From assembly GCA_028706585.1 (NCBI GenBank), contig JAQTVX010000033.1:1-12257 (forward strand): a stretch of 12,257 nt of DNA, given 5' to 3'. Numbering within the stretch: position 1 is the stretch's first letter; each line of letters starts with the position of its first letter. The translations under genes and the position numbers were made by a program. Source of the DNA: Candidatus Krumholzibacteriia bacterium (GTDB lineage Bacteria > Krumholzibacteriota > Krumholzibacteriia > Krumholzibacteriales > Krumholzibacteriaceae). Below are positions 7,701 to 12,257 of this stretch, one piece after another. The notes beneath the pieces were generated by a model, which saw only the letters and a program-made list of their open reading frames with translations, ran no database searches and was not told the DNA's origin.

Positions 7701-8426
7701 GTCGGGAAGGCGGTAGACGGGGATTCCGTACCGGAGCATGCCGCCGGATCGGGCCTGAGCCTCGTACATGACGCTCTTATGCCCTCTCCGGCCGAGGAAC
7801 CACGCGGCGGTGAGCCCGGCGGGTCCGGCTCCGACGATCGCGATCTTTTTGCCGGTGGGCGGCTCGCACTCCGGGCTGCCCTCGTAGACTCCCGGCTGGT
7901 CCGTGACAAACCTCTTGATAGCGTTGATACCGACCGCCTTGTCGACGTCGGCGCGGCGGCAGACGACCTCGCACTTGCGAACGCATACGCGCCCGCAGAT
8001 CGCCGGCAGCGGATTCGTCTCACGGATGAGATCGACTGCCTGCCGGTAGAGCCCCATCGCCGATAGGGCGATGTAACCCTGCGCGTCGACATGCGCAGGG
8101 CAGCCCTCCATGCAGGGGGAGACGCAATCCGCGTAGTGGTTCGAGATGAGCAGCTCGAGGGCCGTGCGTCGCGCGGCTACGATCCGGTCGTTCCGAGTCG
8201 TCACTTCCATACCCGGGGCCACCCGTGTCGCGCAGGCGGGAACCAGCATCCATCGCCCTTTGACCTCCACGACGCAGAGGAAGCATGAGGCGTACGGTTC
8301 GAGCTCGGGCGAATTGCACAGGGTCGGGATCGAGTCGATCTCGTGCTCGCGCACTACCTCGAGGATCGTCTTCCCCGGTGCCGCCTCGATCTCGCGTCCG
8401 TTGATCTTGATCTTCACGTTCTCCAT
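4743..8426 (-). CDS. NuoG/HydA-type iron-sulfur protein fused to a GltD/NfnB-type FAD-NAD(P)H oxidoreductase
   Basis: Large electron-transfer subunit of 1227 residues. Residues 1-80 are a plant-type [2Fe-2S] domain (C37, C48, C51, C65, with HydA/NuoG spacing). Residues 95-160 are the GltD-type Fe-S helical domain (H97, C101, C105, C109, C144, C148, C152, C156). Residues 190-510 hold FAD (VGAGPAG, 198-204) and NAD(P)H (VGGGNTAMD, 328-336) folds; YRRTKDEMPA (353-362) resembles the NADP-binding segment of GltD/NfnB. A Cys cluster lies at C568, C571, C574, C576 and C582. Two [4Fe-4S] sites follow (C621/624/627/631 and C664/667/670/674). Residues 695-1130 resemble formate dehydrogenase/NuoG molybdopterin proteins, with a [4Fe-4S] motif (C700, C703, C707, C732). 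They lack a Cys/Sec at the Mo-ligand region and the usual LCxKGR lysine (here LCRYGR). The ATG is chosen because homology begins at MENVKIKING and GAGGGAA overlaps the preceding stop; an upstream in-frame extension would lie inside nuoF. Likely role: the NADP(H)/ferredoxin-side subunit of a Stn-like bifurcating complex. The exact reaction is inferred. Confidence 0.92.
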   Translation of the reverse strand: MENVKIKINGREIEAAPGKTILEVVREHEIDSIPTLCNSPELEPYASCFLCVVEVKGRWMLVPACATRVAPGMEVTTRNDRIVAARRTALELLISNHYADCVSPCMEGCPAHVDAQGYIALSAMGLYRQAVDLIRETNPLPAICGRVCVRKCEVVCRRADVDKAVGINAIKRFVTDQPGVYEGSPECEPPTGKKIAIVGAGPAGLTAAWFLGRRGHKSVMYEAQARSGGMLRYGIPVYRLPDDVIDREVEYICRTGARIEYNVRVGKDVTLDDLMKKYDAVFLGPGAWAGNPMKVEGEFDTVGIVQGADFLPEQAEKPTPLKGTVVVVGGGNTAMDVARTSWRLGADKVIILYRRTKDEMPADKMEIEDCLAEGIELMELAAPVGIVKDKGKLKALRCIRMKLGEPDGSGRRRPIPLEGSEFELPCGMAVSAIGQATDLKGLTDYSGGKVALTKWNTFVIDGTTLATNAKGVYAGGDAADDGPTVVIDAIGDGQRAARAIDAYLKNAGVQPRPFIVKKEFWSKPGKAELGDIKESPRHEVHQIGVEARRGSFAEVATGFEFEDNAHECDRCLSCGCLRFDTCRLRIYAEEYGIDMSRFKGHVRKHKVDERHPYIVYDPNKCILCSRCIRTCTRVLPVSALGLVGRGFKTEMRPALNDPLVETSCVSCGNCVDSCPTGALTIKYPFPGRACLDTDDEPTHCAFCSLACSITVKKFGRGRYYIAPSGIPGDYLCRYGRFGHELFVKGKRIVSTEIRRGSEIHTGDLCEAERLIVSGMKRVISKYGAGRVGVFVSPELTNEELYLAARIAREGLGTNNVASLSILGTGAESGALDESFGFTASTAGPSCIDGADLIICNNTSMEPDHLILAVRVIQAVRHGAKLIVSNSTLDATDQTLSTLAMDPMRGRAAILWNGVIQALFDDGYFKSTAVKKIKGAGDFLKKRNFETENVATLSGVNADDIRKAAQFIREAKRIVIIHSPDRVQDQAPGDMETLANLIMLLRSQGIETDLLLPRMNANSAAIEIMGVDPAFGPGRTPNPQAAGARSRDELCALLASGEIKGALIIGEDPLAWSQTGSWFQNVEFLAAMDWTETETTRSADVVLPGSTYLETPGTRCNFEGKVVEYSKAVEPPSGESGDEVLRGLAREFGLATAPNTTGEIERIVREKLGDLARFYWNTGEERIVSAAPRLVPTGAAAQTGSIPPPLTHSEKYKREIRDVGTQRYRVRR

Positions 8427-8434
8427 CTTGCTCG

Positions 8435-8441
8435 TTCCCTC
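8435..8441 (-). promoter_or_regulatory. Ribosome binding site of the flavoprotein fusion
   Basis: Minus-strand GAGGGAA overlaps the TGA stop of the NuoF-like gene and lies eight bases before the ATG at 8426. It fixes that ATG as the start, rather than an in-frame codon far upstream inside the NuoF-like gene, and suggests coupled translation of the two subunits. Confidence 0.6.
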
Positions 8442-10218
8442 ACTTCTTGTAAACGGCGCCGAAGGTGCAGACGGTGATGCATTTGCCGCATTTGGCGCAT
8501 TTCGTTGTGTCGATCGTGTGAGCCGATTTGCGCTCCCCGGAGATCGCCTCGACGGGGCAGTTTTTCGCGCAGATCGTGCATCCCGTGCACTTCTCGGGGT
8601 CGATGACGAAGTCGACAAGCGCCGTGCAGCTTGCCGCCGGGCAGCGCTTGTCTCTGATATGAGCCTCGTACTCCTCGGGGAAGTACTTCATCGTGGTGAG
8701 CACAGGATTCGGCGCGGTCTGGCCCAGGCCGCATAGGCTCGATTCGTGGATCTGCGCGCCGAGCTTCTTGAGGGCGTCGAGGTCCTCGGGTTTCCCCTCG
8801 CCCTGGGTGATCCTCGTGAGGATCTCGAGCATCCTCAGCGTGCCGATCCTGCAGAAGGTGCACTTGCCGCACGATTCGTTCTGGGTGAAGTCCAGGAAGA
8901 AGCGCGCCATCTCGACCATGCAGGTCTGATCGTCCATGACGACCATGCCGCCCGAACCCATGATGGCGCCCGTCGCGGGGATCGACTCGAAATCGACCGG
9001 CGTGTGTCCGAGAGAGGCCGGAATGCATCCGCCCGAAGGTCCGCCCATCTGCACGGCCTTGAACTTCCTGTTGTCCTTGATCCCCCCGCCGATCTTGAAG
9101 ACGAGGTCGTTGATCGGCATCCCCATAGGCACCTCGGCGAGACCGCCGCAGGCGACTTTGCCGGCGAGGGCGAAGACCTTCGTGCCGCGGCTCTTCTCGG
9201 TGCCGTACGCCGCGTAGGCCGCGGCGCCGTTAGTGATGATCCACGGGACGTTCGCGTACGTCTCGACGTTGTTGTTGTTCGTCGGTTTCTGCCAGAGTCC
9301 CTTCTCGGCGGGGAAAGGCGGTCTGATGCGCGGCATGCCCCGTTTGCCCTCGATCGACTGGAACAGCGCCGTTTCCTCGCCGCAGACGAACGCGCCGGCG
9401 CCCTGCTTGATCTTCACGTCGAAGTCGAATCCGGAGCCGAGAATGTCGGAGCCGAGGTAGCCCCGCTCGCGCGCGGCGTCCAGCGCGATCGTCAGGCGTC
9501 TGATCGCCATCGGGTACTCGGCGCGGCAGTATATGTAGCCCATGTGAGCGCCGATCGCCTTGGCGCAGACGATCATCCCTTCGATGACCGAGTGCGGATC
9601 GCCCTCGAGAACCGATCGGTCCATGAACGCGCCCGGGTCGCCCTCGTCCGCGTTGCAGACGACGTACTTGACGTTGCTCTTCTGAGCGGCGGCGAACGAC
9701 CACTTGAGCCCCGTCGGGAATCCAGCGCCGCCGCGGCCGCGGAGCCCGGAGTCCTTGACGACCTTGATAATCTCATCCGGCTTCATATCGAGGAGGGCCT
9801 TGCGCAGCGCCTGATAACCCCCGACCCCTTCGTACTCGTCGAGCGACTCGGGATCGATGAGACCGCAGTTGCGCAGGACGATGCGAACCTGATTCTTCTG
9901 GTGCGGCGCTTCCGAGCCGCCGAGCTCTTGTCCCGGCTCCATGCGAAGCGCCACGTGCTCCTCTACGATCCGGTTGCCCTTGACGTGCTCGTTGAATATC
10001 GTGTCGGCGATTTCCGGGGTAACGCCGCCGTAGACGATGCGGCTCTTGCCTTCGCGCACCTCGACGAGCGGCTCCCGGTAGCACATACCGATGCATCCGG
10101 CGCTCTTGAGCTCGAAAGAGCCCGGACTCGCGGCCAGGAACTCACTGAACCTGTCGAAGGTCTTTTGCGACCCGGCCGACAGGCCGCAGGTGCTCATTCC
10201 CACTATAACTTTTTTCAT
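8440..10218 (-). CDS. nuoF: NuoF/HydB-like NADH-binding FMN iron-sulfur subunit
   Basis: NADH-oxidizing subunit of 592 residues with the long HydB-type architecture rather than the short complex I NuoF. Residues 1-90 are a thioredoxin-like [2Fe-2S] domain showing three cysteines in the usual places (C11, C42, C46). The FMN/NADH core spans about 110-440, with GLRGRGGAGFPTG (158-170), CNADEGDPGAFMDR (188-201) and the GAGAYxCGEETAL-type motif at 273-285. The N3-type [4Fe-4S] site is ESCGKCTFCRIGT (C450, C453, C456) plus C496. CPAASC (526-531) precedes a C-terminal two-[4Fe-4S] ferredoxin domain (C544/547/550/554 and C574/577/580/584). In bifurcating hydrogenases and Stn transhydrogenases this subunit, with its NuoE partner, carries the NAD(H) site. 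A GGAG seven bases before the ATG supports the start. It lies between nuoE-like (42-base gap) and the fusion gene (13-base gap). The nuoF symbol marks the family only; no membrane complex I genes are present, so hydB or stnB may be nearer. Confidence 0.95.
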   Translation of the reverse strand: MKKVIVGMSTCGLSAGSQKTFDRFSEFLAASPGSFELKSAGCIGMCYREPLVEVREGKSRIVYGGVTPEIADTIFNEHVKGNRIVEEHVALRMEPGQELGGSEAPHQKNQVRIVLRNCGLIDPESLDEYEGVGGYQALRKALLDMKPDEIIKVVKDSGLRGRGGAGFPTGLKWSFAAAQKSNVKYVVCNADEGDPGAFMDRSVLEGDPHSVIEGMIVCAKAIGAHMGYIYCRAEYPMAIRRLTIALDAARERGYLGSDILGSGFDFDVKIKQGAGAFVCGEETALFQSIEGKRGMPRIRPPFPAEKGLWQKPTNNNNVETYANVPWIITNGAAAYAAYGTEKSRGTKVFALAGKVACGGLAEVPMGMPINDLVFKIGGGIKDNRKFKAVQMGGPSGGCIPASLGHTPVDFESIPATGAIMGSGGMVVMDDQTCMVEMARFFLDFTQNESCGKCTFCRIGTLRMLEILTRITQGEGKPEDLDALKKLGAQIHESSLCGLGQTAPNPVLTTMKYFPEEYEAHIRDKRCPAASCTALVDFVIDPEKCTGCTICAKNCPVEAISGERKSAHTIDTTKCAKCGKCITVCTFGAVYKK

Positions 10219-10260
10219 CGATCAACTCCGGATCTTGTGTGAATTCCGTTCGTTCACGTC

Positions 10261-10788
10261 CTATCGCGCCGCGGTCTCGCCGCAGCTCGCCGCGGCACGG
10301 GAGCGCTCCGCGTTCTCGCGCCGCCTGTACTCGCGAATCACCTTGCGCACCGACTGCGGCGTGAGCCGCCCGTGCGTGTCGTCGTTGATCATCATCACAG
10401 GCGCGAGCGAGCAGCATCCGATGCAGGCGACCGTGCTGAGAGTGAAGAGGCCGTCCTCGGTCGTTCCGTTGACCTCGATCCCAAGCTCGTCTTCGAGGGT
10501 GTCGATGATCATTCTCGCGTTCTGGACGTGGCACGCCGTGCCGTCGCACGCCTTGATCACGTACTTGCCCATCGGCTGAAGCCTGAACTGGCTGTAGAAC
10601 GTGATGACCCCGTAGACCTCGGACTCGGGCACGCCCGTGACGTCCGAGATGTAGCTGATCGCCCTCCGGGGGATATAGCCGAAATGATCCTGCGCCGATT
10701 GAAGGAGCGGAATCAGCTCGCCCGGCGCGCCGTCGTAGCGCCACAAACGGTAACTGAAATCTTCGTTCCTCGCTGCCGTGGTAATCAC
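10261..10788 (-). CDS. nuoE: NuoE/HydC-like [2Fe-2S] thioredoxin-fold subunit
   Basis: Small electron-transfer subunit (175 residues) that pairs with the NuoF-like protein. A helical N-terminus includes HFGYIPRRAISYISD and the VYGVITFYSQF segment characteristic of NuoE. A thioredoxin-like domain then carries one [2Fe-2S] cluster on C81, C86 (CDGTAC), C122 and C126 (CIGCC). The last 20 residues are an Arg/Ala-rich tail. The start is not secure: the in-frame GTG sits inside AGGGGGTGAT, itself a Shine-Dalgarno-like sequence, and an in-frame TGA lies only 21 bases upstream. No canonical ATG follows before conserved sequence; TTG at codon 15 is the next possibility. Second gene of the operon, 52 bases after the REC-RAM gene. 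The symbol is used in the family sense; hydC or stnA would be equivalent. Confidence 0.94.
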   Translation of the reverse strand: MITTAARNEDFSYRLWRYDGAPGELIPLLQSAQDHFGYIPRRAISYISDVTGVPESEVYGVITFYSQFRLQPMGKYVIKACDGTACHVQNARMIIDTLEDELGIEVNGTTEDGLFTLSTVACIGCCSLAPVMMINDDTHGRLTPQSVRKVIREYRRRENAERSRAAASCGETAAR

Positions 10789-10840
10789 CCCCTGCGTGAT
10801 TCGACTCGTTCAATGAGGATTGCGATGGAACGCCGAGGAA

Positions 10841-11827
10841 TCAATCCTCGACTAGCTTGATCACGGTCGCTTCGCGAACGCGCAAGACTCCGTCGATCTG
10901 GCTCAGTTTTTCGATGATGCGCGGCATCTTGCCGACGGCGCCCTGCCCCGTGACCATTCCCACGAGCTTCGTGCCGTTCTCGATGACGTCGCAGAAGACG
11001 ACCTCGTCGATGAAGTAGACGGTCGTGAAGATCTGCTGGATCGCATTCTTGTCGATGTCGACGATGATGTAGCTCGTCGTGCCCGGCTGCTTGCTCGAGC
11101 TCGCGAGGCCGTGCGCTTTTACCGCCTGCGAGTAGATCTTGATGAACTCGTTCACGTCGCGATCGAGCTTCGGACGCTCGACGTCCGAGACGGAGGCGAG
11201 CTGCACCCCGTCCATTGCCGCGATTCTATCCTTCAGCTTCTTGATTTCCTCCTGTGAGTGCGCCTGCGCGAGAACGATGATGTCGAAATCTCCTCTGACC
11301 GCTTCGCAGCGCTGGACGCCTTCCATCTGATAGAGCCTCTTGTAGATGTCCATGCTCCGCGCGGAATCGGTGATCCTGATCGTGATGTAGGTAGTCGCCG
11401 ATTCCCGCATTTCCGGTTCGGCCTTGGCCTTGGCTGAGCGCCCCGCGGTCGAGCCGGGGGAGAGCTTTTCGAGCGCTTTCACGAGGTCGGGAATCTCGAA
11501 AGGCTTGTCGAGGTAGCCGGTGTTGAGCTCGGAGAGAGCCGTGAGCTTGAGCGCTTCATCGCCGAATCCCGTTATCACGAGCACCGGCAGGTCCGGATAT
11601 TGTATCTTGATGACCTTGAGGATCTTGAGTCCGTCGATATCGGGCATGAATATGTCGGTCACGAGGTAATCGTACGAGACGCCTTTCTCGCGGGCAGTGT
11701 TGAGCTCGTGGATCGCCGAGATGCCATCGGGGCAGGCGACCGCGCTGTAGCCTTCCTGTGTGAGGCCGATTGTGAGGTTGCGCCGGATTTCGGCCTCGTC
11801 GTCGATTATGAGTACGCGCCCTTTCAA
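10841..11827 (-). CDS. Response regulator receiver fused to two Lrp/AsnC-like (RAM/ACT-type) domains, no HTH
   Basis: First gene of the operon, 328 residues from the TTG at 11827. Residues 3-120 are a complete CheY-like receiver with acidic D9/D10, phospho-acceptor D58 (VTDIFMPDIDG), T86 and K108 (LDKPF). A linker rich in Ala, Lys and Ser (about 124-142) follows. Residues about 145-216 form a beta-alpha-beta domain resembling the AsnC/Lrp ligand-binding domain, with YITIRITDSA, MEGVQRCEAVRGDFDIIVL and a closing GVQLASV strand. Residues about 252-325 look like a second, more divergent copy (SYIIVDIDKNA, DGVLRVREATVIKL). No DNA-binding helix-turn-helix is visible, so it may act through protein contact or ligand binding rather than as a transcription factor. 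The TTG was chosen because a perfect AGGAGG sits six bases upstream. Upstream in-frame ATG (11851) and TTG (11869) lack such sites and lie in the probable leader. The receiver is certain; the RAM assignment is by eye. Confidence 0.88.
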   Translation of the reverse strand: MKGRVLIIDDEAEIRRNLTIGLTQEGYSAVACPDGISAIHELNTAREKGVSYDYLVTDIFMPDIDGLKILKVIKIQYPDLPVLVITGFGDEALKLTALSELNTGYLDKPFEIPDLVKALEKLSPGSTAGRSAKAKAEPEMRESATTYITIRITDSARSMDIYKRLYQMEGVQRCEAVRGDFDIIVLAQAHSQEEIKKLKDRIAAMDGVQLASVSDVERPKLDRDVNEFIKIYSQAVKAHGLASSSKQPGTTSYIIVDIDKNAIQQIFTTVYFIDEVVFCDVIENGTKLVGMVTGQGAVGKMPRIIEKLSQIDGVLRVREATVIKLVED

Positions 11828-11833
11828 CGGTAT

Positions 11834-11839
11834 CCTCCT
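11834..11839 (-). promoter_or_regulatory. Perfect Shine-Dalgarno that selects a TTG start
   Basis: Minus-strand AGGAGG, six bases from the TTG at 11825-11827. The receiver fold begins right after this TTG (MKGRVLIIDDE), so the longer frames upstream are probably not translated. Confidence 0.75.
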
Positions 11840-11865
11840 GTTGGATTGCATGAGGTAAACTGACG

Positions 11866-11887
11866 GCAAGCCCCCAGCGGGACTTGC
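11866..11887 (-). promoter_or_regulatory. Leader hairpin between the operon promoter and the first gene
   Basis: Perfect inverted repeat of nine pairs (11866-11874 with 11879-11887, one G-U in the minus-strand RNA) closed by a four-base loop. It falls about 20 bases after the expected transcription start and about 27 bases before the AGGAGG. No U-run follows on the minus strand, so it is not a standard terminator. An mRNA 5'-stabilizing structure or a regulator/RNA-binding site is possible. Confidence 0.5.
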
Positions 11888-11913
11888 ATTAACATGATAT
11901 GATACTTCACGGA

Positions 11914-11942
11914 AGAATAGCCGGAAAATCGTATTTTGTCAA
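11914..11942 (-). promoter_or_regulatory. Sigma70-type promoter of the redox/signalling operon
   Basis: Read on the minus strand: -35 TTGACA (11937-11942, perfect), a 17-base spacer, and -10 TATTCT (11914-11919, four of six matches including the conserved TA and final T). A/T-rich sequence lies just upstream. The start of transcription would be near 11907, giving a leader of about 80 bases before the TTG at 11827. No sigma54 -24/-12 motif was seen nearby, in line with the degenerate NtrC-type protein in the operon. Confidence 0.7.
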
Positions 11943-12023
11943 ATATTTTGGCCATATCTGAAACAGTCGTCCCGGGCGGCGACTCGGCACCATTTTCGCA
12001 ACACGATTTTTTATTGGACAATG

Positions 12024-12055
12024 CGGACGCGATACCTTACCGTATTTCGTGTCCG
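12024..12055. repeat. Imperfect inverted repeat upstream of the sugar dehydrogenase
   Basis: CGGACGCGA (12024-12032) pairs with TCGTGTCCG (12047-12055) through nine positions including one G-T. Inner TAC/GTA can extend the stem across a two-base bulge. It lies about 45 bases before the ATG at 12101, in the 273-base divergent intergenic region. It could be an operator or leader hairpin for the plus-strand gene; no T-run follows. A second small palindrome, GTAAC-TC-GTTAC, lies at 12074-12085. Confidence 0.35.
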
Positions 12056-12100
12056 GCAACGGGGAATGTGTCTGTAACTCGTTACAAAATGGAGCCTTGC

Positions 12101-12257
12101 ATGAGCAGCACAAAAATCGCCATCATAGGCCTCGGTTACGTCGGTCTTCCGCTCGCCGTTGAATTCGGCAAGAAGTACGACACCGTTGGATTCGATATCA
12201 GCCAGAAACGGATCGACGAGCTCAAGAAGAGCGTCGACCGCACGCTGGAGACCGCCG
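12101..12257 (+). CDS. Nucleotide-sugar dehydrogenase (UDP-glucose/GDP-mannose dehydrogenase family), 3'-partial
   Basis: The first 52 residues are visible. They begin MSSTKIAIIGLGYVGLPLAVEF, the N-terminal Rossmann nucleotide-binding motif (GxGxxG: G10, G12, G15) of NAD-dependent UDP-sugar dehydrogenases. The following FGKKYDTVGFDISQKRIDEL and the DRTLE segment are closest, from memory, to the TviB/WbpO-type UDP-N-acetylhexosamine dehydrogenases of capsule and O-antigen pathways. These enzymes oxidize the sugar C6 hydroxyl to a carboxylate in two NAD-dependent steps. A GGAG at 12091-12094, six bases before the ATG, supports this start over an in-frame ATG at 12089. It is transcribed away from the redox operon and is probably the first gene of a polysaccharide locus beyond the window. 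The subfamily and substrate cannot be settled from the fragment. Confidence 0.88.
   Translation, partial: MSSTKIAIIGLGYVGLPLAVEFGKKYDTVGFDISQKRIDELKKSVDRTLETA

Noticed and set aside
8427..8618. N-terminal extension of the fusion protein by 64 residues
   Set aside because: It would lie inside the C-terminal ferredoxin domain of the NuoF-like gene and reads as Ser/Arg/Ala low complexity. A good ribosome binding site precedes the ATG at 8426.
8746..10242. Long plus-strand open frame antisense to the NuoF-like gene
   Set aside because: It mirrors the strong third-position G/C bias of the real gene. Its translation is rich in Arg, Asp, Val and Ala without recognizable motifs, while the minus strand has a complete conserved protein.
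10834..10850. Hairpin CGAGGA/TCCTCG at the end of the REC-RAM gene as a terminator
   Set aside because: Only six pairs, overlaps the stop codon, and no T-run follows. Gene spacing indicates read-through into the NuoE-like gene.
4743..11827. Respiratory complex I (nuo) operon or [FeFe]-hydrogenase
   Set aside because: No membrane subunits (NuoA/H/J-N) or NuoB/C/D are present, and no H-cluster motifs occur in the large subunit, which instead has a GltD-type flavoprotein inserted.
12014..12043. Plus-strand promoter TTGGAC with TACCGT at 18 bases
   Set aside because: Both boxes match the consensus poorly and it overlaps an inverted repeat; too weak to annotate.
1..12257. CRISPR arrays, tRNA/rRNA genes, insertion sequences, phage genes
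   Set aside because: No regular direct repeats, cloverleaf-like sequence, transposase motifs or terminal repeats were seen; nearly all of the window is accounted for by ordinary chromosomal genes.

Overview
The window looks like chromosomal DNA from a GC-rich, probably anaerobic and probably uncultured bacterium. This rests on strong G/C bias at third codon positions, an iron-sulfur/flavin redox complex of the type used by anaerobes, and cytoplasmic multi-sensor signalling genes. The taxon cannot be fixed from sequence alone; Desulfobacterota or FCB-group/candidate-phylum lineages would fit, but this is inference.

Layout. (1) 1-1260, plus strand: the C-terminal part of an S9-family serine peptidase, cut by the window edge. 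(2) 1262-1289: a GC-rich hairpin between convergent genes. (3) 1306-11827, minus strand: one compact six-gene operon, transcribed right to left. In transcription order it holds a receiver protein with two Lrp/AsnC-like (RAM/ACT-type) domains, a NuoE/HydC-like [2Fe-2S] subunit, a NuoF/HydB-like FMN/NADH subunit, a 1227-residue fusion of a NuoG/HydA-type iron-sulfur region with a GltD/NfnB-type FAD/NAD(P)H module, a soluble PAS/GAF histidine kinase, and an NtrC-type AAA+ response regulator. Gaps are short (13 to 52 bases) and the last two genes overlap by one base. A good sigma70-type promoter (TTGACA, 17 bp, TATTCT) lies at 11914-11942, followed by a leader with a 9-bp hairpin. (4) 11943-12100: non-coding, with an imperfect inverted repeat and a small palindrome. 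(5) 12101 to the edge, plus strand: the start of a nucleotide-sugar dehydrogenase, suggesting a polysaccharide locus to the right.

How the genes may work together. The three redox subunits should form a soluble NADH-linked complex. It has an NADH/FMN site on the NuoF-like subunit, a second FAD/NAD(P)H site on the fusion, and about ten Fe-S clusters. No hydrogenase H-cluster domain and no formate dehydrogenase Cys/Sec are visible. The best guess is a Stn-like electron-bifurcating NADH/ferredoxin:NADP transhydrogenase, or a relative of it.

The most unusual point is the signalling cassette in the same operon. One regulator is a receiver joined to two RAM-like domains with no helix-turn-helix. 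The other is an NtrC-type protein whose receiver and Walker A are intact, but whose Walker B acids, GAFTGA loop, arginine fingers, sensor II arginine and DNA-recognition helix are all altered. Neither looks like a normal sigma54 activator, so the histidine kinase may feed a non-transcriptional, redox- or metabolite-responsive control of the complex.
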